Source: Streptomyces dysideae (GTDB lineage: Bacteria > Actinomycetota > Actinomycetes > Streptomycetales > Streptomycetaceae). From it: a stretch of DNA of 64,000 nt. The notes beneath the pieces were generated by a model. That model did no database searches. It was not told the origin of the DNA and saw nothing but the letters and a program-made list of their open reading frames with translations. How positions within the stretch are numbered: position 1 is the first letter of the stretch; each line of letters begins with the position of its first letter. The DNA lies in the NCBI RefSeq assembly GCF_001514305.1, contig NZ_KQ949080.1, forward strand, positions 17,057 to 81,056, in the 5' to 3' direction. Positions 47,365 to 56,193 of this stretch are shown one piece after another. Made by a program: the position numbers and the translations under genes.

Positions 47365-48341
47365 GACACAGGCTCCTTGACCGGGGTGAGACGGCGTACC
47401 TCCGCCAGCAGAGCGGTGACGTCCCGGGCCCGCCGGAGGGCATGGCGATCCGGGGCGGCCTCACCGCGTACGGCCGCCCGCAGTTCCTGGTAGACGGCGG
47501 CACGCAACTCCGGCGGGGGGACCGGAGGCAGGGACTCCGCCCGGCCGGCGACGCGGTATTCCGTGCCCTTGTCGGTGACGAGCAGTTCGCGGTCGCCGTC
47601 CACCACGTGCAGGCGCTCCGACGGGGGAGCCGGATGGGCGCTGCTGAGGACACTCATCAGCGGACCGCCGGCGAACTGGATGGCGAGTGTCGCGCGTGTC
47701 TCGATACCGGCGGCATCGCGGCATTCCGTCAGTCCGGTGACCCTGGTGGGTGTCCCGAGCAGTTGGCACGCCATGTCCAGGCAATGCACTGCCAGATGGG
47801 CGATGTGCCCACCAGCGGAACGGTCGGGGTAGTGCTTCCAGGCGTTCGAGAGATAGTGAGCGCGCGGTCGGGGCTGCAGCACCTCGATCGTCGCGGTGGC
47901 GTCCGCCGTCCACTGATCTGTCAGAGCGTCGTCCGGAAGGCTCCCGCGGTGCTGCAGCATCGCCAGAGCAGGGGCGCCCGAGGCCTTGGCGGCGGCGAGC
48001 ATGGTCTCCAGCTCGTCGCTGGTGCGCGCGACCGGCTTCTCGACGATGACACCCTTGCCCGCACGCAGTGCCGAGGTCGCGATGCTCACATGGGAGTCCG
48101 GCGGGGTGCAGACGGCGACGGCGTCGATCCGCGTGTCCGCGAGCACGTCGTCCAGGGATCGGGGGGTGGCCCCCGCCATCCGGGCCAGCTCGTCCGCCCG
48201 GCCCCGGTCCACACCGACCACGGCCACGATGCGTCCGGCACCAGCCAGGCGTACTGCCTCCACGTGTTGCCGGGCCGCACGACCGCAGCCGACGACAGCG
48301 ATTCCCACAGGGTTGTTGTTCCGATGAATCCGGCTGGTCAT
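47361..48341 (-). CDS. Gfo/Idh/MocA-family oxidoreductase
   Basis: A 326-residue NAD(P)-dependent oxidoreductase. [21 protein letters not shown] is the dinucleotide-binding motif, [29 protein letters not shown] gives the characteristic EKP loop, and [17 protein letters not shown] supplies the C-terminal His region. These enzymes oxidise or reduce sugars and inositols. Of two tandem ATGs (48344, 48341) the second is better spaced from AAGGAG. It is the first gene of the sulfotransferase operon. Confidence 0.9.
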   Translation of the reverse strand: MTSRIHRNNNPVGIAVVGCGRAARQHVEAVRLAGAGRIVAVVGVDRGRADELARMAGATPRSLDDVLADTRIDAVAVCTPPDSHVSIATSALRAGKGVIVEKPVARTSDELETMLAAAKASGAPALAMLQHRGSLPDDALTDQWTADATATIEVLQPRPRAHYLSNAWKHYPDRSAGGHIAHLAVHCLDMACQLLGTPTRVTGLTECRDAAGIETRATLAIQFAGGPLMSVLSSAHPAPPSERLHVVDGDRELLVTDKGTEYRVAGRAESLPPVPPPELRAAVYQELRAAVRGEAAPDRHALRRARDVTALLAEVRRLTPVKEPVS

Positions 48342-48632
48342 CATCTCTCCTTGGAAGCCGCGGCGACAGTGATGGGATTCGGCGCTGGGGCCCGCCGTCG
48401 GCCGTGTCCGCTCGGCTACCGACCGGCGAGGTGGACGCCACCGAGGGCGATGCCGATGGTGTGTCGTCCAGCGGGCCAGCCTGGCATTGCCGATGCTATG
48501 CCGCACGCGATTGCAAATACGAGGAAGATCACCGGCAGTTCGGCGGCGACTTACGGCGGGGGAAACTGCTCAACTCGGCTTCTCCCAAAGACCTGCTGTG
48601 AATTCCGGCCGGTCATTCCTAACCTGGGCGGC
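48342..48632. other. Divergent promoter region (Gfo/Idh operon and MFS gene)
   Basis: About 290 bp with no gene. It has a slightly lower GC stretch near 48500-48550 that probably holds one or both promoters. No clear palindrome was found. Confidence 0.4.
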
Positions 48633-50222
48633 ATGACCACTCCTGCAAACCCTGCCTCCCGCATACCGGAAGCCGTGCACCGGCGCCGCTGGGCGATCCT
48701 CGCCGTGCTGATCATGAGCCTGTTGATCGTGCAGCTCGACACCTCGATACTGAACGTCGCCATCAAGACCATCTCGACCCCGGCTCCGACCGGTCTGGGC
48801 GCCACCCAGAGCGAACTGCAGTGGGCGATCAACTCCTACGTCCTCGTCTTCGCGGGCCTGCTGTTCACCGCCGGACTGCTCGGTGACCGGCTGGGCCGCA
48901 AGCGGGCCCTGCTCGGCGGCCTCACCGTGTTCGGCCTGGGGTCGGCCCTGGCCGCGTCCGCCGACTCGCCGGGCGAGCTGATCGCCTTCCGTTCGGTGAT
49001 GGGACTGGGCGCCGCGTTCGTGATGCCGGCCACCCTCGCCGTCATCATGAACGTCTTCGAACGCGACGAACAGCCGAAGGCCATCGGCGTCTGGGCGGGC
49101 GGTGTCGGCCTCGCCGTCGCCATCGGGCCCATCACCGGCGGTGCCCTCCTCAACCATTTCTGGTGGGGATCGGTCTTCCTCATCAACGTGCCGTTCGTGC
49201 TCCTCGCACTCGCGCTGATGCTGTGGCTCGTGCCTGAGTCGCGGGATCCGAACCCCGGCCGGGTCGACGCCCTGGGCGTCGTCCTGTCCGTCGTCGGCGT
49301 CGTGCTGCTCGTCTACGGCATCATCAGGGCCGGCGAGCTCGCCGATTTCACGGAGGTCACAGTCCTGTCGACGATCACCGCCGGTCTCGCCGTACTTGTC
49401 GCCTTCGTTGTGTTCGAGAAGCGCAGCGATCATCCGTCCATCGACGTCACCTACTTCAGAAACAGGGTTTTCTCCGCCGCTATCACCGTCATGGCGCTGG
49501 TCTTCTTCGCGATGATGGGCGTGAACTTCTTCTCGGCCTTCTACATCCAGAGCGTGCGCGGCTACACGCCGCTGCAGACCGGTCTGCTCCTGCTCCCGCT
49601 GGCCGCCGCCATGATGATCTTCGCGCCGTGGGCCCGGCGGCTGGTCGACCGCTTGGGCCTCAAGGCGACGGCCACCGGCAGCATGCTGATCATTGCCGCG
49701 ACGCTGGCCACGTTCGCCGTGTTGGAGGCCGACACGTCGATCTGGTTCCTTGAGGCCGTCTTGTTCCTGATGGGCGTCGGTATGGCCTACATGATGAGCC
49801 TGACCAGCGTCGCCATCATGCAGGCTCTGCCCCGTGAGAAGGCCAGCTCGGCCTCCTCGCTCAGCAGCACCTTCCGCCAGGTCGGCGGTGCCTTCGGCGT
49901 CGCTGTCCTGGGTTCCGTCCTCTCGACGACCTATCGCACAGGCATCGAGGACAGACTTTCCTCGCTGCCGACGGATCTCAGGGAAACGGCTGGCGAGTCC
50001 GTCGAAGCGGCCCTCGCCGTGGCTACGCGGCTGGGCCCCGAGGGAGAAGCGCTGGTCTTGTCGGCCAACGACGCGTTCCTGCACGCGATGCACATCACCG
50101 CGTTGTGCGGAGCGGCGGTCGCTGTCGTGGGGGCGGTTGTCGTGGCGCTGTTCCTGCCGGGGAAGCAAAGGGGGCCTCAGGAGGACGGGAAGGAGCCGGA
50201 GTTGGCGGCTGCGGCGGAGTAG
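48633..50222 (+). CDS. MFS exporter, DHA2 (EmrB/QacA) type, 14 TM
   Basis: A 529-residue drug:H+ antiporter. [14 protein letters not shown] in TM1, [13 protein letters not shown] in the 2-3 loop (motif A), the [17 protein letters not shown] motif C of TM5, and fourteen hydrophobic segments in all mark the DHA2 group. ATG 48633 is chosen because homology begins there. It is divergent from the sulfotransferase operon, so it may export that product, and is followed by a broken TetR regulator on the same strand. Confidence 0.92.
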   Translation: MTTPANPASRIPEAVHRRRWAILAVLIMSLLIVQLDTSILNVAIKTISTPAPTGLGATQSELQWAINSYVLVFAGLLFTAGLLGDRLGRKRALLGGLTVFGLGSALAASADSPGELIAFRSVMGLGAAFVMPATLAVIMNVFERDEQPKAIGVWAGGVGLAVAIGPITGGALLNHFWWGSVFLINVPFVLLALALMLWLVPESRDPNPGRVDALGVVLSVVGVVLLVYGIIRAGELADFTEVTVLSTITAGLAVLVAFVVFEKRSDHPSIDVTYFRNRVFSAAITVMALVFFAMMGVNFFSAFYIQSVRGYTPLQTGLLLLPLAAAMMIFAPWARRLVDRLGLKATATGSMLIIAATLATFAVLEADTSIWFLEAVLFLMGVGMAYMMSLTSVAIMQALPREKASSASSLSSTFRQVGGAFGVAVLGSVLSTTYRTGIEDRLSSLPTDLRETAGESVEAALAVATRLGPEGEALVLSANDAFLHAMHITALCGAAVAVVGAVVVALFLPGKQRGPQEDGKEPELAAAAE

Positions 50223-50309
50223 CCCTGTCAAGTCGCGCAGCGCTGAGAGAATCCCGCCCAGGGCAACGAAGGACGACAGGTGAGCCTCGCCGACAGCCGG
50301 CTCGGCAGG

Positions 50310-50750
50310 ATGGAGCCTCAAGGGCGTCCGCGAATGCGGCCGCCGAACGCGCCATCCTCGAGGGCACGATGAAGCTCCTGGAAGACGGCGTCCCCCTCGC
50401 CGAACTCTCATTGAGCGCATCGCCCGCACCGCCGGCATCGGCAAGGCCGGGATTCACCGGCGCCGGAGCGGCAAGGAAGGGCTGTGCGCCGACGTCAGCC
50501 GCGCCGCCGAGCGACCTGGCCCCGTGCTCCCCGGCACCTCGATGCGCGACGAACTGTTCGTCCTGCTCGAAGCCCCACGGCGCGACCCCGGCCTCGCAGT
50601 CCTGCGCCGCGGCAGCAGCACGGCGTACTCCGCACGAACATCGATGGCGAGCAGGCGATCGAGATGTTCGTCGGCCCTGTCTCTACCGCCGGTCGGCGTC
50701 TTCCTGTTGTCTCGGGTCCTGCCCACACCGGCCGGCGGCCGCAGCATCCG
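50310..50750 (+). pseudogene. TetR-family regulator remnant
   Basis: Three frames carry pieces of a TetR protein: AAAERAILEGTMKLLEDGVPLAEL, then IERIARTAGIGKA with SGKEGLCADVSRAAERPGP and PGTSMRDELFVLLEAP, then IDGEQAIEMFVGPV. At least two frameshifts and missing interior sequence make it non-functional. It lies directly after the MFS gene, whose local repressor it may once have been. Confidence 0.75.
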
Positions 50751-50762
50751 GCCCGCGCGTTG

Positions 50763-51404
50763 CTACGCACCCTCGATGGCCGCCTCCAGGAGCGTCTCGA
50801 ACCCTGCTCGGACGCACGCGAACAGGTCGATCTCCTTGCGCGAGGACTCCGGCAGCTGGGTGTGGGCAAGCCGGAGGGCCCGGAGTACCCCCACACCGGC
50901 GCGGGCCAGGATGGACGCCCGTAGCCGGTGTTCCGGGTCCCGCAGGTCCGCGTCGTTCGCCGCCGTCCGGGTCAGGAACGCGGACGCGACGGCTTCCTCA
51001 AAGTCGAACAGGAGGAAGCGTTCACCATGCGTTCTCGGAATGGTCGGGAGCGGCTGGCGTCCGGCGAGGAGGAAAACCAGAACTTCGTCGCGGCCGACGA
51101 GCCCCAGGATGGCGTTGCGCAGGGCGACCAGCGGAGCCTCCGCGGGCGGGCGGGCCACGATCTCGCCCGCCAGAAGCGGGATCAGCTCCCGCGTCTCCTG
51201 CAGGAGCAGGCTCTCCTTGGTCGGGAAGTACCGGAAGAACGTGCGCTCTCCCACCCCCGCGGCACTGGCGATGTCGGCAACCGTGGTGTCCTCGTAGCCC
51301 TTCTCATGGAACAGCCCCGCCGCTGCCTGGATCAGCGCCTCACGGGTGCGTCGCTTGTTCTGTTCCCTTCGTCCCGGTTCTGCTGTGGGCTTCACCTTCA
51401 CCAT
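50763..51404 (-). CDS. TetR/AcrR-family regulator
   Basis: A 213-residue regulator: EALIQAAAGLFHEKGYEDTTVADIASAAGVGERTFFRYFPTKESLL is the complete N-terminal HTH and the rest the ligand-binding helices. It is divergent from an MMPL exporter, with a palindrome between them, the usual arrangement for a local repressor of the exporter. The ligand is unknown. Confidence 0.93.
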   Translation of the reverse strand: MVKVKPTAEPGRREQNKRRTREALIQAAAGLFHEKGYEDTTVADIASAAGVGERTFFRYFPTKESLLLQETRELIPLLAGEIVARPPAEAPLVALRNAILGLVGRDEVLVFLLAGRQPLPTIPRTHGERFLLFDFEEAVASAFLTRTAANDADLRDPEHRLRASILARAGVGVLRALRLAHTQLPESSRKEIDLFACVRAGFETLLEAAIEGA

Positions 51405-51424
51405 TTCTGTCCGGAGCGACGTTT

Positions 51425-51438
51425 TGGCAGTCCTGCCA
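51425..51438. promoter_or_regulatory. TetR operator-like palindrome
   Basis: TGGCAG-TC-CTGCCA, perfect 6-bp arms, lies 20 bp beyond the tetR start and 62 bp before the MMPL start. It is a good candidate for the binding site of the adjacent TetR protein, overlapping the divergent promoters. Confidence 0.6.
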
Positions 51439-51499
51439 CTTTGTTATTGTGGCGTGGCTCCCGGTCTCTTCAGGGCTACCTCCGTATCAGGGGAAACCT

Positions 51500-53770
51500 A
51501 TGCCCAACTTCCTCCACAGCCTCGCAGGTTTATCCTTCCGGCACCGGCGACTCGTGCTCACCCTCTGGCTCGGGCTGGTCGCCGCGACGGTGGCCTGCAT
51601 GACGTCCTTCGGTGGCACGGGCAAGCTCGACAACACCTTCTCCAATCCGGGTTCGGAGTCCCAGCAGGCCCTGGACCGTCTGAAAGCCGACTTCCCCGCT
51701 TTCTCCGGCACGAGCGCGCAGGTCGTCTTCACTACATCCGGCGGCCGTGAGGTGACCGATCCGGCCGAGGCCGCGGCGATCCGTGCCGCGCTGACCGCAG
51801 CCCGGTCCGCCCCACAGGTCGCCAGGGTCGTCAGCCCGTTCGATGCGCGCACCGTCTCCGCCGACCGCACCACCGCCGTCGGCCAGGTCCTGTACGAGGT
51901 CCCGCAGAGCAGCCTGGAACCGGGCGCACTGGACTCGCTCAAATCCGCCGTCGTGAGCGCCGATCGGGAGGGGATGGAGATCCATGTAGGTGGGGCGGCG
52001 TTCGGCAACGCTCCGACGCAGTCCAGCAGTGAACTGCTCGGCGTCGGCGTGGCACTGATCATCCTCGCGCTGACCTTCGGCTCCCTGCTCACCGCCGGCA
52101 TACCGATGGTCACCGCGGTCTTCGGCGTCGCCACCGCGATCTTCGGTGGGCTCTCGCTCACCGGGGCCTTCTCCATCTCGTCGACCGCGCAGAGTCTGGC
52201 GCTGATGATCGGTCTGGCGGTCGGAATCGACTACGTCTTGTTCATCGTCAGTCGGCACCGCTTCCAACTCGCTCACGGTATGGCGCCGGAGGAGTCGGCG
52301 GCGCTTGCGGTGGGCACGGCGGGCAGTGCGGTGGTGTTCGCCGGGCTGACCGTGGTCATCGCCATGGTGGGCCTCACGGTGGTCGACATTCCCTACCTGA
52401 CTGCCATGGGGCTGTCCGCGGCGGGAGCGGTACTGATCGCGGTACTCGTGGCGATCACCCTGCTGCCGGCGGTGCTTGGCTTCGCCGGCAAGCGGCTGAC
52501 CCCGAAGCCGGGCTCCCGTGCGATGCGCCGTGAACAAGCCGTGGGCGGCGCCGCGACAGCGGCCGACGGCGCCAAGGCCGCCAACGCCACCGAGCGGTGG
52601 TTCCGTCTCGTCACAGGCCGGCCGCTGCTGACCGTGCTGGTCGTGGCCGCGGCTCTGGGCGCACTCGCCTGGCCCGCCCGTGACATGCGCCTCGCGCTGC
52701 CCGACAACGCCACCGCGCCCGCGTCCTCGTCCCAGCGCATCGCGTACGACCGGATCAGCGCCGAATTCGGCCCCGGTTTCAACGGTCCGCTCCTGGTATT
52801 GGCCGACACCAGCCACAGCACCGATTCCACCGCGGCCGCCCAGCAGGTCGTCGCCGCCGTCCGCGCGCTGCCCGACGTGGCCGTCGTCGGCACGCCGCTG
52901 ACCAATGGTGCCGCCCACACCGCCCTCATCCGGGTGGTTCCGGACAGCGCGCCCAGCGACCCGGCGACCAAGATCTTGGTCAGCACCATCCGTGACCACC
53001 GGGAGTCGATCCGACGGGACACCGGTGCCGTCATTCAGGTCACTGGCAGCACCGCTGTGAGCATCGACGTCGCGGCGAAGCTGAACTCGGCGCTGATCCC
53101 GTTCGCCGTTGTCGTGATCGGGCTGTCACTGCTCCTGCTGCTTCTGGTCTTCCGGTCCCTGGTGGTTCCGTTCAAGGCCGCAGTCGGCTTCCTCTTATCG
53201 ACCGCCGCGACGCTCGGCGCGGTCGTGGGCGTCTTCCAACTGGGCCACGCCATGGGCTTGGTAGGCATGGACGCCACCGGACCGGTCAGCAGCTTTCTGC
53301 CGATCATCCTGCTGGCGGTGCTGTTCGGCCTGGCGATGGACTACGAGGTGTTCCTGGTGTCGCGCATGCGGGAGGCCTATGTCCGCACCGGGAGCCCTCT
53401 GGGCGCGATCCACAACGGCGCTCGGCACAGCGGCCGGGTCGTCACGGCGGCTGCCCTGATCATGATCTCGGTGTTCGCCGCCTTCCTCGGCTCCGAGAGC
53501 ATGATGCTCAAGCAGATCGCCTTCTCCCTCGCTGTCGGCGTGCTGCTCGACGCGTTCGTCATCCGGATGACCTTCGTCCCGGCCGTCCTCGCGCTCACCG
53601 GGAGCGCCGCTTGGTGGCTGCCTGGCCGACTGGCCCGGTGGCTGCCGAACCTCGACATCGAGGGCGACGGCCTGGAGCACGGCCACGCCGCACAGGACTT
53701 CATGGTCGGCACAGCCGGCGGCCCGGGCCGCCGCGACGACGCGGTGTCCGCGTCGCCGACCGTCGGCTGA
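51500..53770 (+). CDS. MMPL-family (RND superfamily) transporter
   Basis: A 756-residue lipid/small-molecule exporter with two similar halves. Each has one membrane helix, a large extracytoplasmic domain and five helices, with GLAVGIDYVLFIVSRHR in the first half and GLAMDYEVFLVSRMREAYV in the second as the conserved Asp-Tyr motifs. ATG 51500 follows GGGGAAA. Residue 566 (53195-53197) is encoded by TTA, so full-length synthesis needs bldA tRNA. It is controlled by the divergent TetR protein. Confidence 0.93.
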   Translation: MPNFLHSLAGLSFRHRRLVLTLWLGLVAATVACMTSFGGTGKLDNTFSNPGSESQQALDRLKADFPAFSGTSAQVVFTTSGGREVTDPAEAAAIRAALTAARSAPQVARVVSPFDARTVSADRTTAVGQVLYEVPQSSLEPGALDSLKSAVVSADREGMEIHVGGAAFGNAPTQSSSELLGVGVALIILALTFGSLLTAGIPMVTAVFGVATAIFGGLSLTGAFSISSTAQSLALMIGLAVGIDYVLFIVSRHRFQLAHGMAPEESAALAVGTAGSAVVFAGLTVVIAMVGLTVVDIPYLTAMGLSAAGAVLIAVLVAITLLPAVLGFAGKRLTPKPGSRAMRREQAVGGAATAADGAKAANATERWFRLVTGRPLLTVLVVAAALGALAWPARDMRLALPDNATAPASSSQRIAYDRISAEFGPGFNGPLLVLADTSHSTDSTAAAQQVVAAVRALPDVAVVGTPLTNGAAHTALIRVVPDSAPSDPATKILVSTIRDHRESIRRDTGAVIQVTGSTAVSIDVAAKLNSALIPFAVVVIGLSLLLLLLVFRSLVVPFKAAVGFLLSTAATLGAVVGVFQLGHAMGLVGMDATGPVSSFLPIILLAVLFGLAMDYEVFLVSRMREAYVRTGSPLGAIHNGARHSGRVVTAAALIMISVFAAFLGSESMMLKQIAFSLAVGVLLDAFVIRMTFVPAVLALTGSAAWWLPGRLARWLPNLDIEGDGLEHGHAAQDFMVGTAGGPGRRDDAVSASPTVG

Positions 53771-53955
53771 CGGCACCTCACCGCCGCGCCCCTGTCGCCG
53801 GCACTCGGCACGTTGATCCGGTCACTCCGTCGATTTTCACTGAAAATCGAAAGGAAGGTGACAGGAACGTCGTCGCCGGGTGTCGGTGACATATTTATTG
53901 GTTTGGGATGCAGGTTTACCCGTCGACTTACAAGCATTCATTTTAATTTCGTGTA

Positions 53956-53981
53956 CGCCGGATCGTGTATTCGATCCGGCG
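53956..53981 (+). terminator. Terminator-like hairpin after MMPL gene
   Basis: CGCCGGATC (53956-53964) pairs perfectly with GATCCGGCG (53973-53981) across an 8-base loop, followed by an A-rich run. It is 185 bp past the MMPL stop. Confidence 0.55.
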
Positions 53982-53995
53982 TGAAAAACCTACCC

Positions 53996-54032
53996 GTGAG
54001 TTTTACTGGTGAGTTTTACTGGCGAGTTTTTA
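53996..54032. repeat. 13-bp direct repeat
   Basis: GTGAGTTTTACTG occurs twice head to tail (53996-54008, 54009-54021), followed by a partial third copy. Direct repeats of this size upstream of a regulator can be activator sites. Confidence 0.7.
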
Positions 54033-54618
54033 ATTGAGCGATTACTTTACTTTTTCTTTGCTCCTTGAATGGACACATAATTGAGGATTAAAGCTAGGCT
54101 GGGAGCGATTTCATCAGGTTCCGCGGGAAAGGGAGCTCGTGGACAGAACTGAATCGGAGAGTCAGTGTGACGGGTTCCCTGGGGTGAGGAGTGATGGAAT
54201 CGCGGTATCAGGCGTCGGAGAGATTCTGAAGGTGCCTGCGAGTGATGGTGGGGCAAGCTCGGTTCGGGTCGGCCGGCGTTCCGTGTGGTTGGCCCTGCCT
54301 TGCCTCTGTCGGCCGGTGTCGACCTGGAGTGGCTGACCACCTCAAGGTCGACAGTCGAGACGACGAGCTTGGGGCGTGACCTTCCCGGCTCGGAGGTGCT
54401 TTCGCTTTTCTGAACAAGATTTGGACGCCGTAGCAAGTGAAACGCGCAGGCTCATGAGATGTCACCATCCGGGGAAGAGCTTAGTGCACCGCTTCGGAAG
54501 CGGTATGGAATCTCACCAGGGCTGCGACTGTGGTCAGTGGGTGCGGGGGTGTGGGTTCGCGCCCTGTGCTGCCGACCTGGGGGCCGCGCCTTAGTGAACA
54601 CGCGAGAGGAACCAAAGG

Positions 54619-55911
54619 ATGCCCTTCCAGACGACTCTCAGCCCTTTCTCTCTGTCTGGGGAAGGTGAATGTGCAGCGGTGCTGCTGCGTGATTACCGAT
54701 GTCGGGCCGGACTCACTCAGGAGGAGCTCGCCGATATTTCCGGTATATCTGTCCGCAGTATCAGGGACTTGGAACGCGGGAAGACCCAGCCGAGGCCGTC
54801 GACTCTTCGGAAGATCGCAAACTCGTTGTCCCTTACACAGGACGAGAAGAGGCAATTCTTCAGCAAGGGGGGAAATCCGGCCCGAGGACTCTCCGGGACA
54901 TTCGGAGAATCGAATGTCAACATCGTCTCAGTCCCTCCTGACGCCCCTTCCGCCGAGTTGCGGAGCTTTGTCGGAAGGGAGGCCGAACTGGAGGCCATCT
55001 CCCGGTCCCTCACTGACCGCGCCCTCTGTGAGACGAACCTCGTTTCCCTGGTGGGCATGCCGGGCGTAGGGAAGACCTCGCTCGCCGTCCGCTGGGCCGT
55101 GCAGAACGCGGAGTGCTTTCCGGACGGGATCTACTTCCTCGGCTCCCGCGTGGCGTGGGGATCCAGCCCGATGATCAGCAAGCGCCCGCTGATCGCGATG
55201 CTGCGGCTGCTGGGGATACCGGTGGAGCCCGTGTGGAGCTGCAGCACGATGCAGGCCGTTCTGCGGGAAGCGATACAGAACCGGCAGATGTTGGTCATTC
55301 TCGACGACGTGCCGTCCGCTGCCGCGGTCAGATCCGTTCTACCCGCGCTTGGTACAGCCTCGGTGTTGGTCACAAGTCGGAGGCGCATGGACGGTTTGGT
55401 GGCCACGCACGGAGTGCGCCAGTTCGTCGTACCGACCCTCCAGCGCGATGAATCCGCCCAGTTAGTGGCCATGATGGGGCTGGGGGAGGAAGCGGAGGCG
55501 CACCGCGGTGTGGCGGAGCGCATCATCAAGGGGTGCGCGGGGCATCCGCTCGCGCTTCGTATCGCCTCGGTCGCCTCGTTCCATTGTCCGGATCTCTTCA
55601 GGCATTGTGACGTAGGAACTCTCGTCATGTGTGAAGAGGACTACACTCTGCGCTCGCTTTTCCAGCATGAATACAGCAGGTTACCCGCGGAAGCCGCCGA
55701 CCTCTTCCGGTATCTGGCGGAGAATGGCGGGAAATCGCTTACGGTTGACGAGATCTCCACAGGTTTCGGCGTTCCGGAGTCTGAGGTCGCACACGGACTG
55801 GGCCTGCTCCATAATTGCGGTTTCGTTCAGTGGGTGGGCCACGGGGCGTACGAAACTCATTGCATCGCACGCGCCTTCGCGCGGACGCTGGTCGCCGACA
55901 AGGACTCATAA
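54619..55911 (+). CDS. XRE-HTH STAND-type ATPase regulator with two TTA codons
   Basis: A 430-residue protein: XRE helix-turn-helix at about residues 20-75 (GLTQEELADISGISVRSIRDLERG), then an NB-ARC/STAND ATPase with P-loop GMPGVGKT at 146-153, Walker B MLVILDDVP and a winged helix (AEAADLFRYLAENGGKSLTVDEI). No C-terminal repeat sensor is attached, so it is shorter than usual. Leu codons at 55462-55464 and 55681-55683 are TTA, marking bldA dependence. It may be the local regulator of the biosynthetic genes to its right. Confidence 0.87.
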   Translation: MPFQTTLSPFSLSGEGECAAVLLRDYRCRAGLTQEELADISGISVRSIRDLERGKTQPRPSTLRKIANSLSLTQDEKRQFFSKGGNPARGLSGTFGESNVNIVSVPPDAPSAELRSFVGREAELEAISRSLTDRALCETNLVSLVGMPGVGKTSLAVRWAVQNAECFPDGIYFLGSRVAWGSSPMISKRPLIAMLRLLGIPVEPVWSCSTMQAVLREAIQNRQMLVILDDVPSAAAVRSVLPALGTASVLVTSRRRMDGLVATHGVRQFVVPTLQRDESAQLVAMMGLGEEAEAHRGVAERIIKGCAGHPLALRIASVASFHCPDLFRHCDVGTLVMCEEDYTLRSLFQHEYSRLPAEAADLFRYLAENGGKSLTVDEISTGFGVPESEVAHGLGLLHNCGFVQWVGHGAYETHCIARAFARTLVADKDS

Positions 55912-56193
55912 CACCACCTGTCTGCACGGGCTATGAGATGGCGTCAGCAGACGCGCGCGCAATGCGTGCGGTGCCGGTGCGGCCGACGGCCTGTGCGAAC
56001 CCCGTTCTTTTCTCGCGGGGCTTCTTTGCGCCGTTTTCCGAAGCCCGTTCCATGCCGACGAGCAGATTCAGCGGACTCACAGTACTGGGCCGCGCACCAC
56101 GAGAGCGGCCACGTCGGCATCGGTCCGCCGAGCGTGTCGGCCATGGTCAGGGCGGCGCGTCCCAGGGCATCCCGGGACGCGCCAACCGCCTCG

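Larger units (their letters stand above)
53771..54618. other. Long low-GC intergenic region
   Basis: About 850 bp without a convincing gene. 53870-54110 is strikingly AT-rich for Streptomyces. It holds a hairpin and a 13-bp tandem repeat, listed separately. A 65-codon frame from GTG 54139 has a GGGAG site but odd composition, so it is not called. The region ends in the promoter of the STAND regulator. Confidence 0.6.

Noticed and set aside
54139..54336. A 65-codon plus-strand frame with a GTG start
   Set aside because: It has a GGGAG site, but its composition is not that of a typical protein and no family is recognised.
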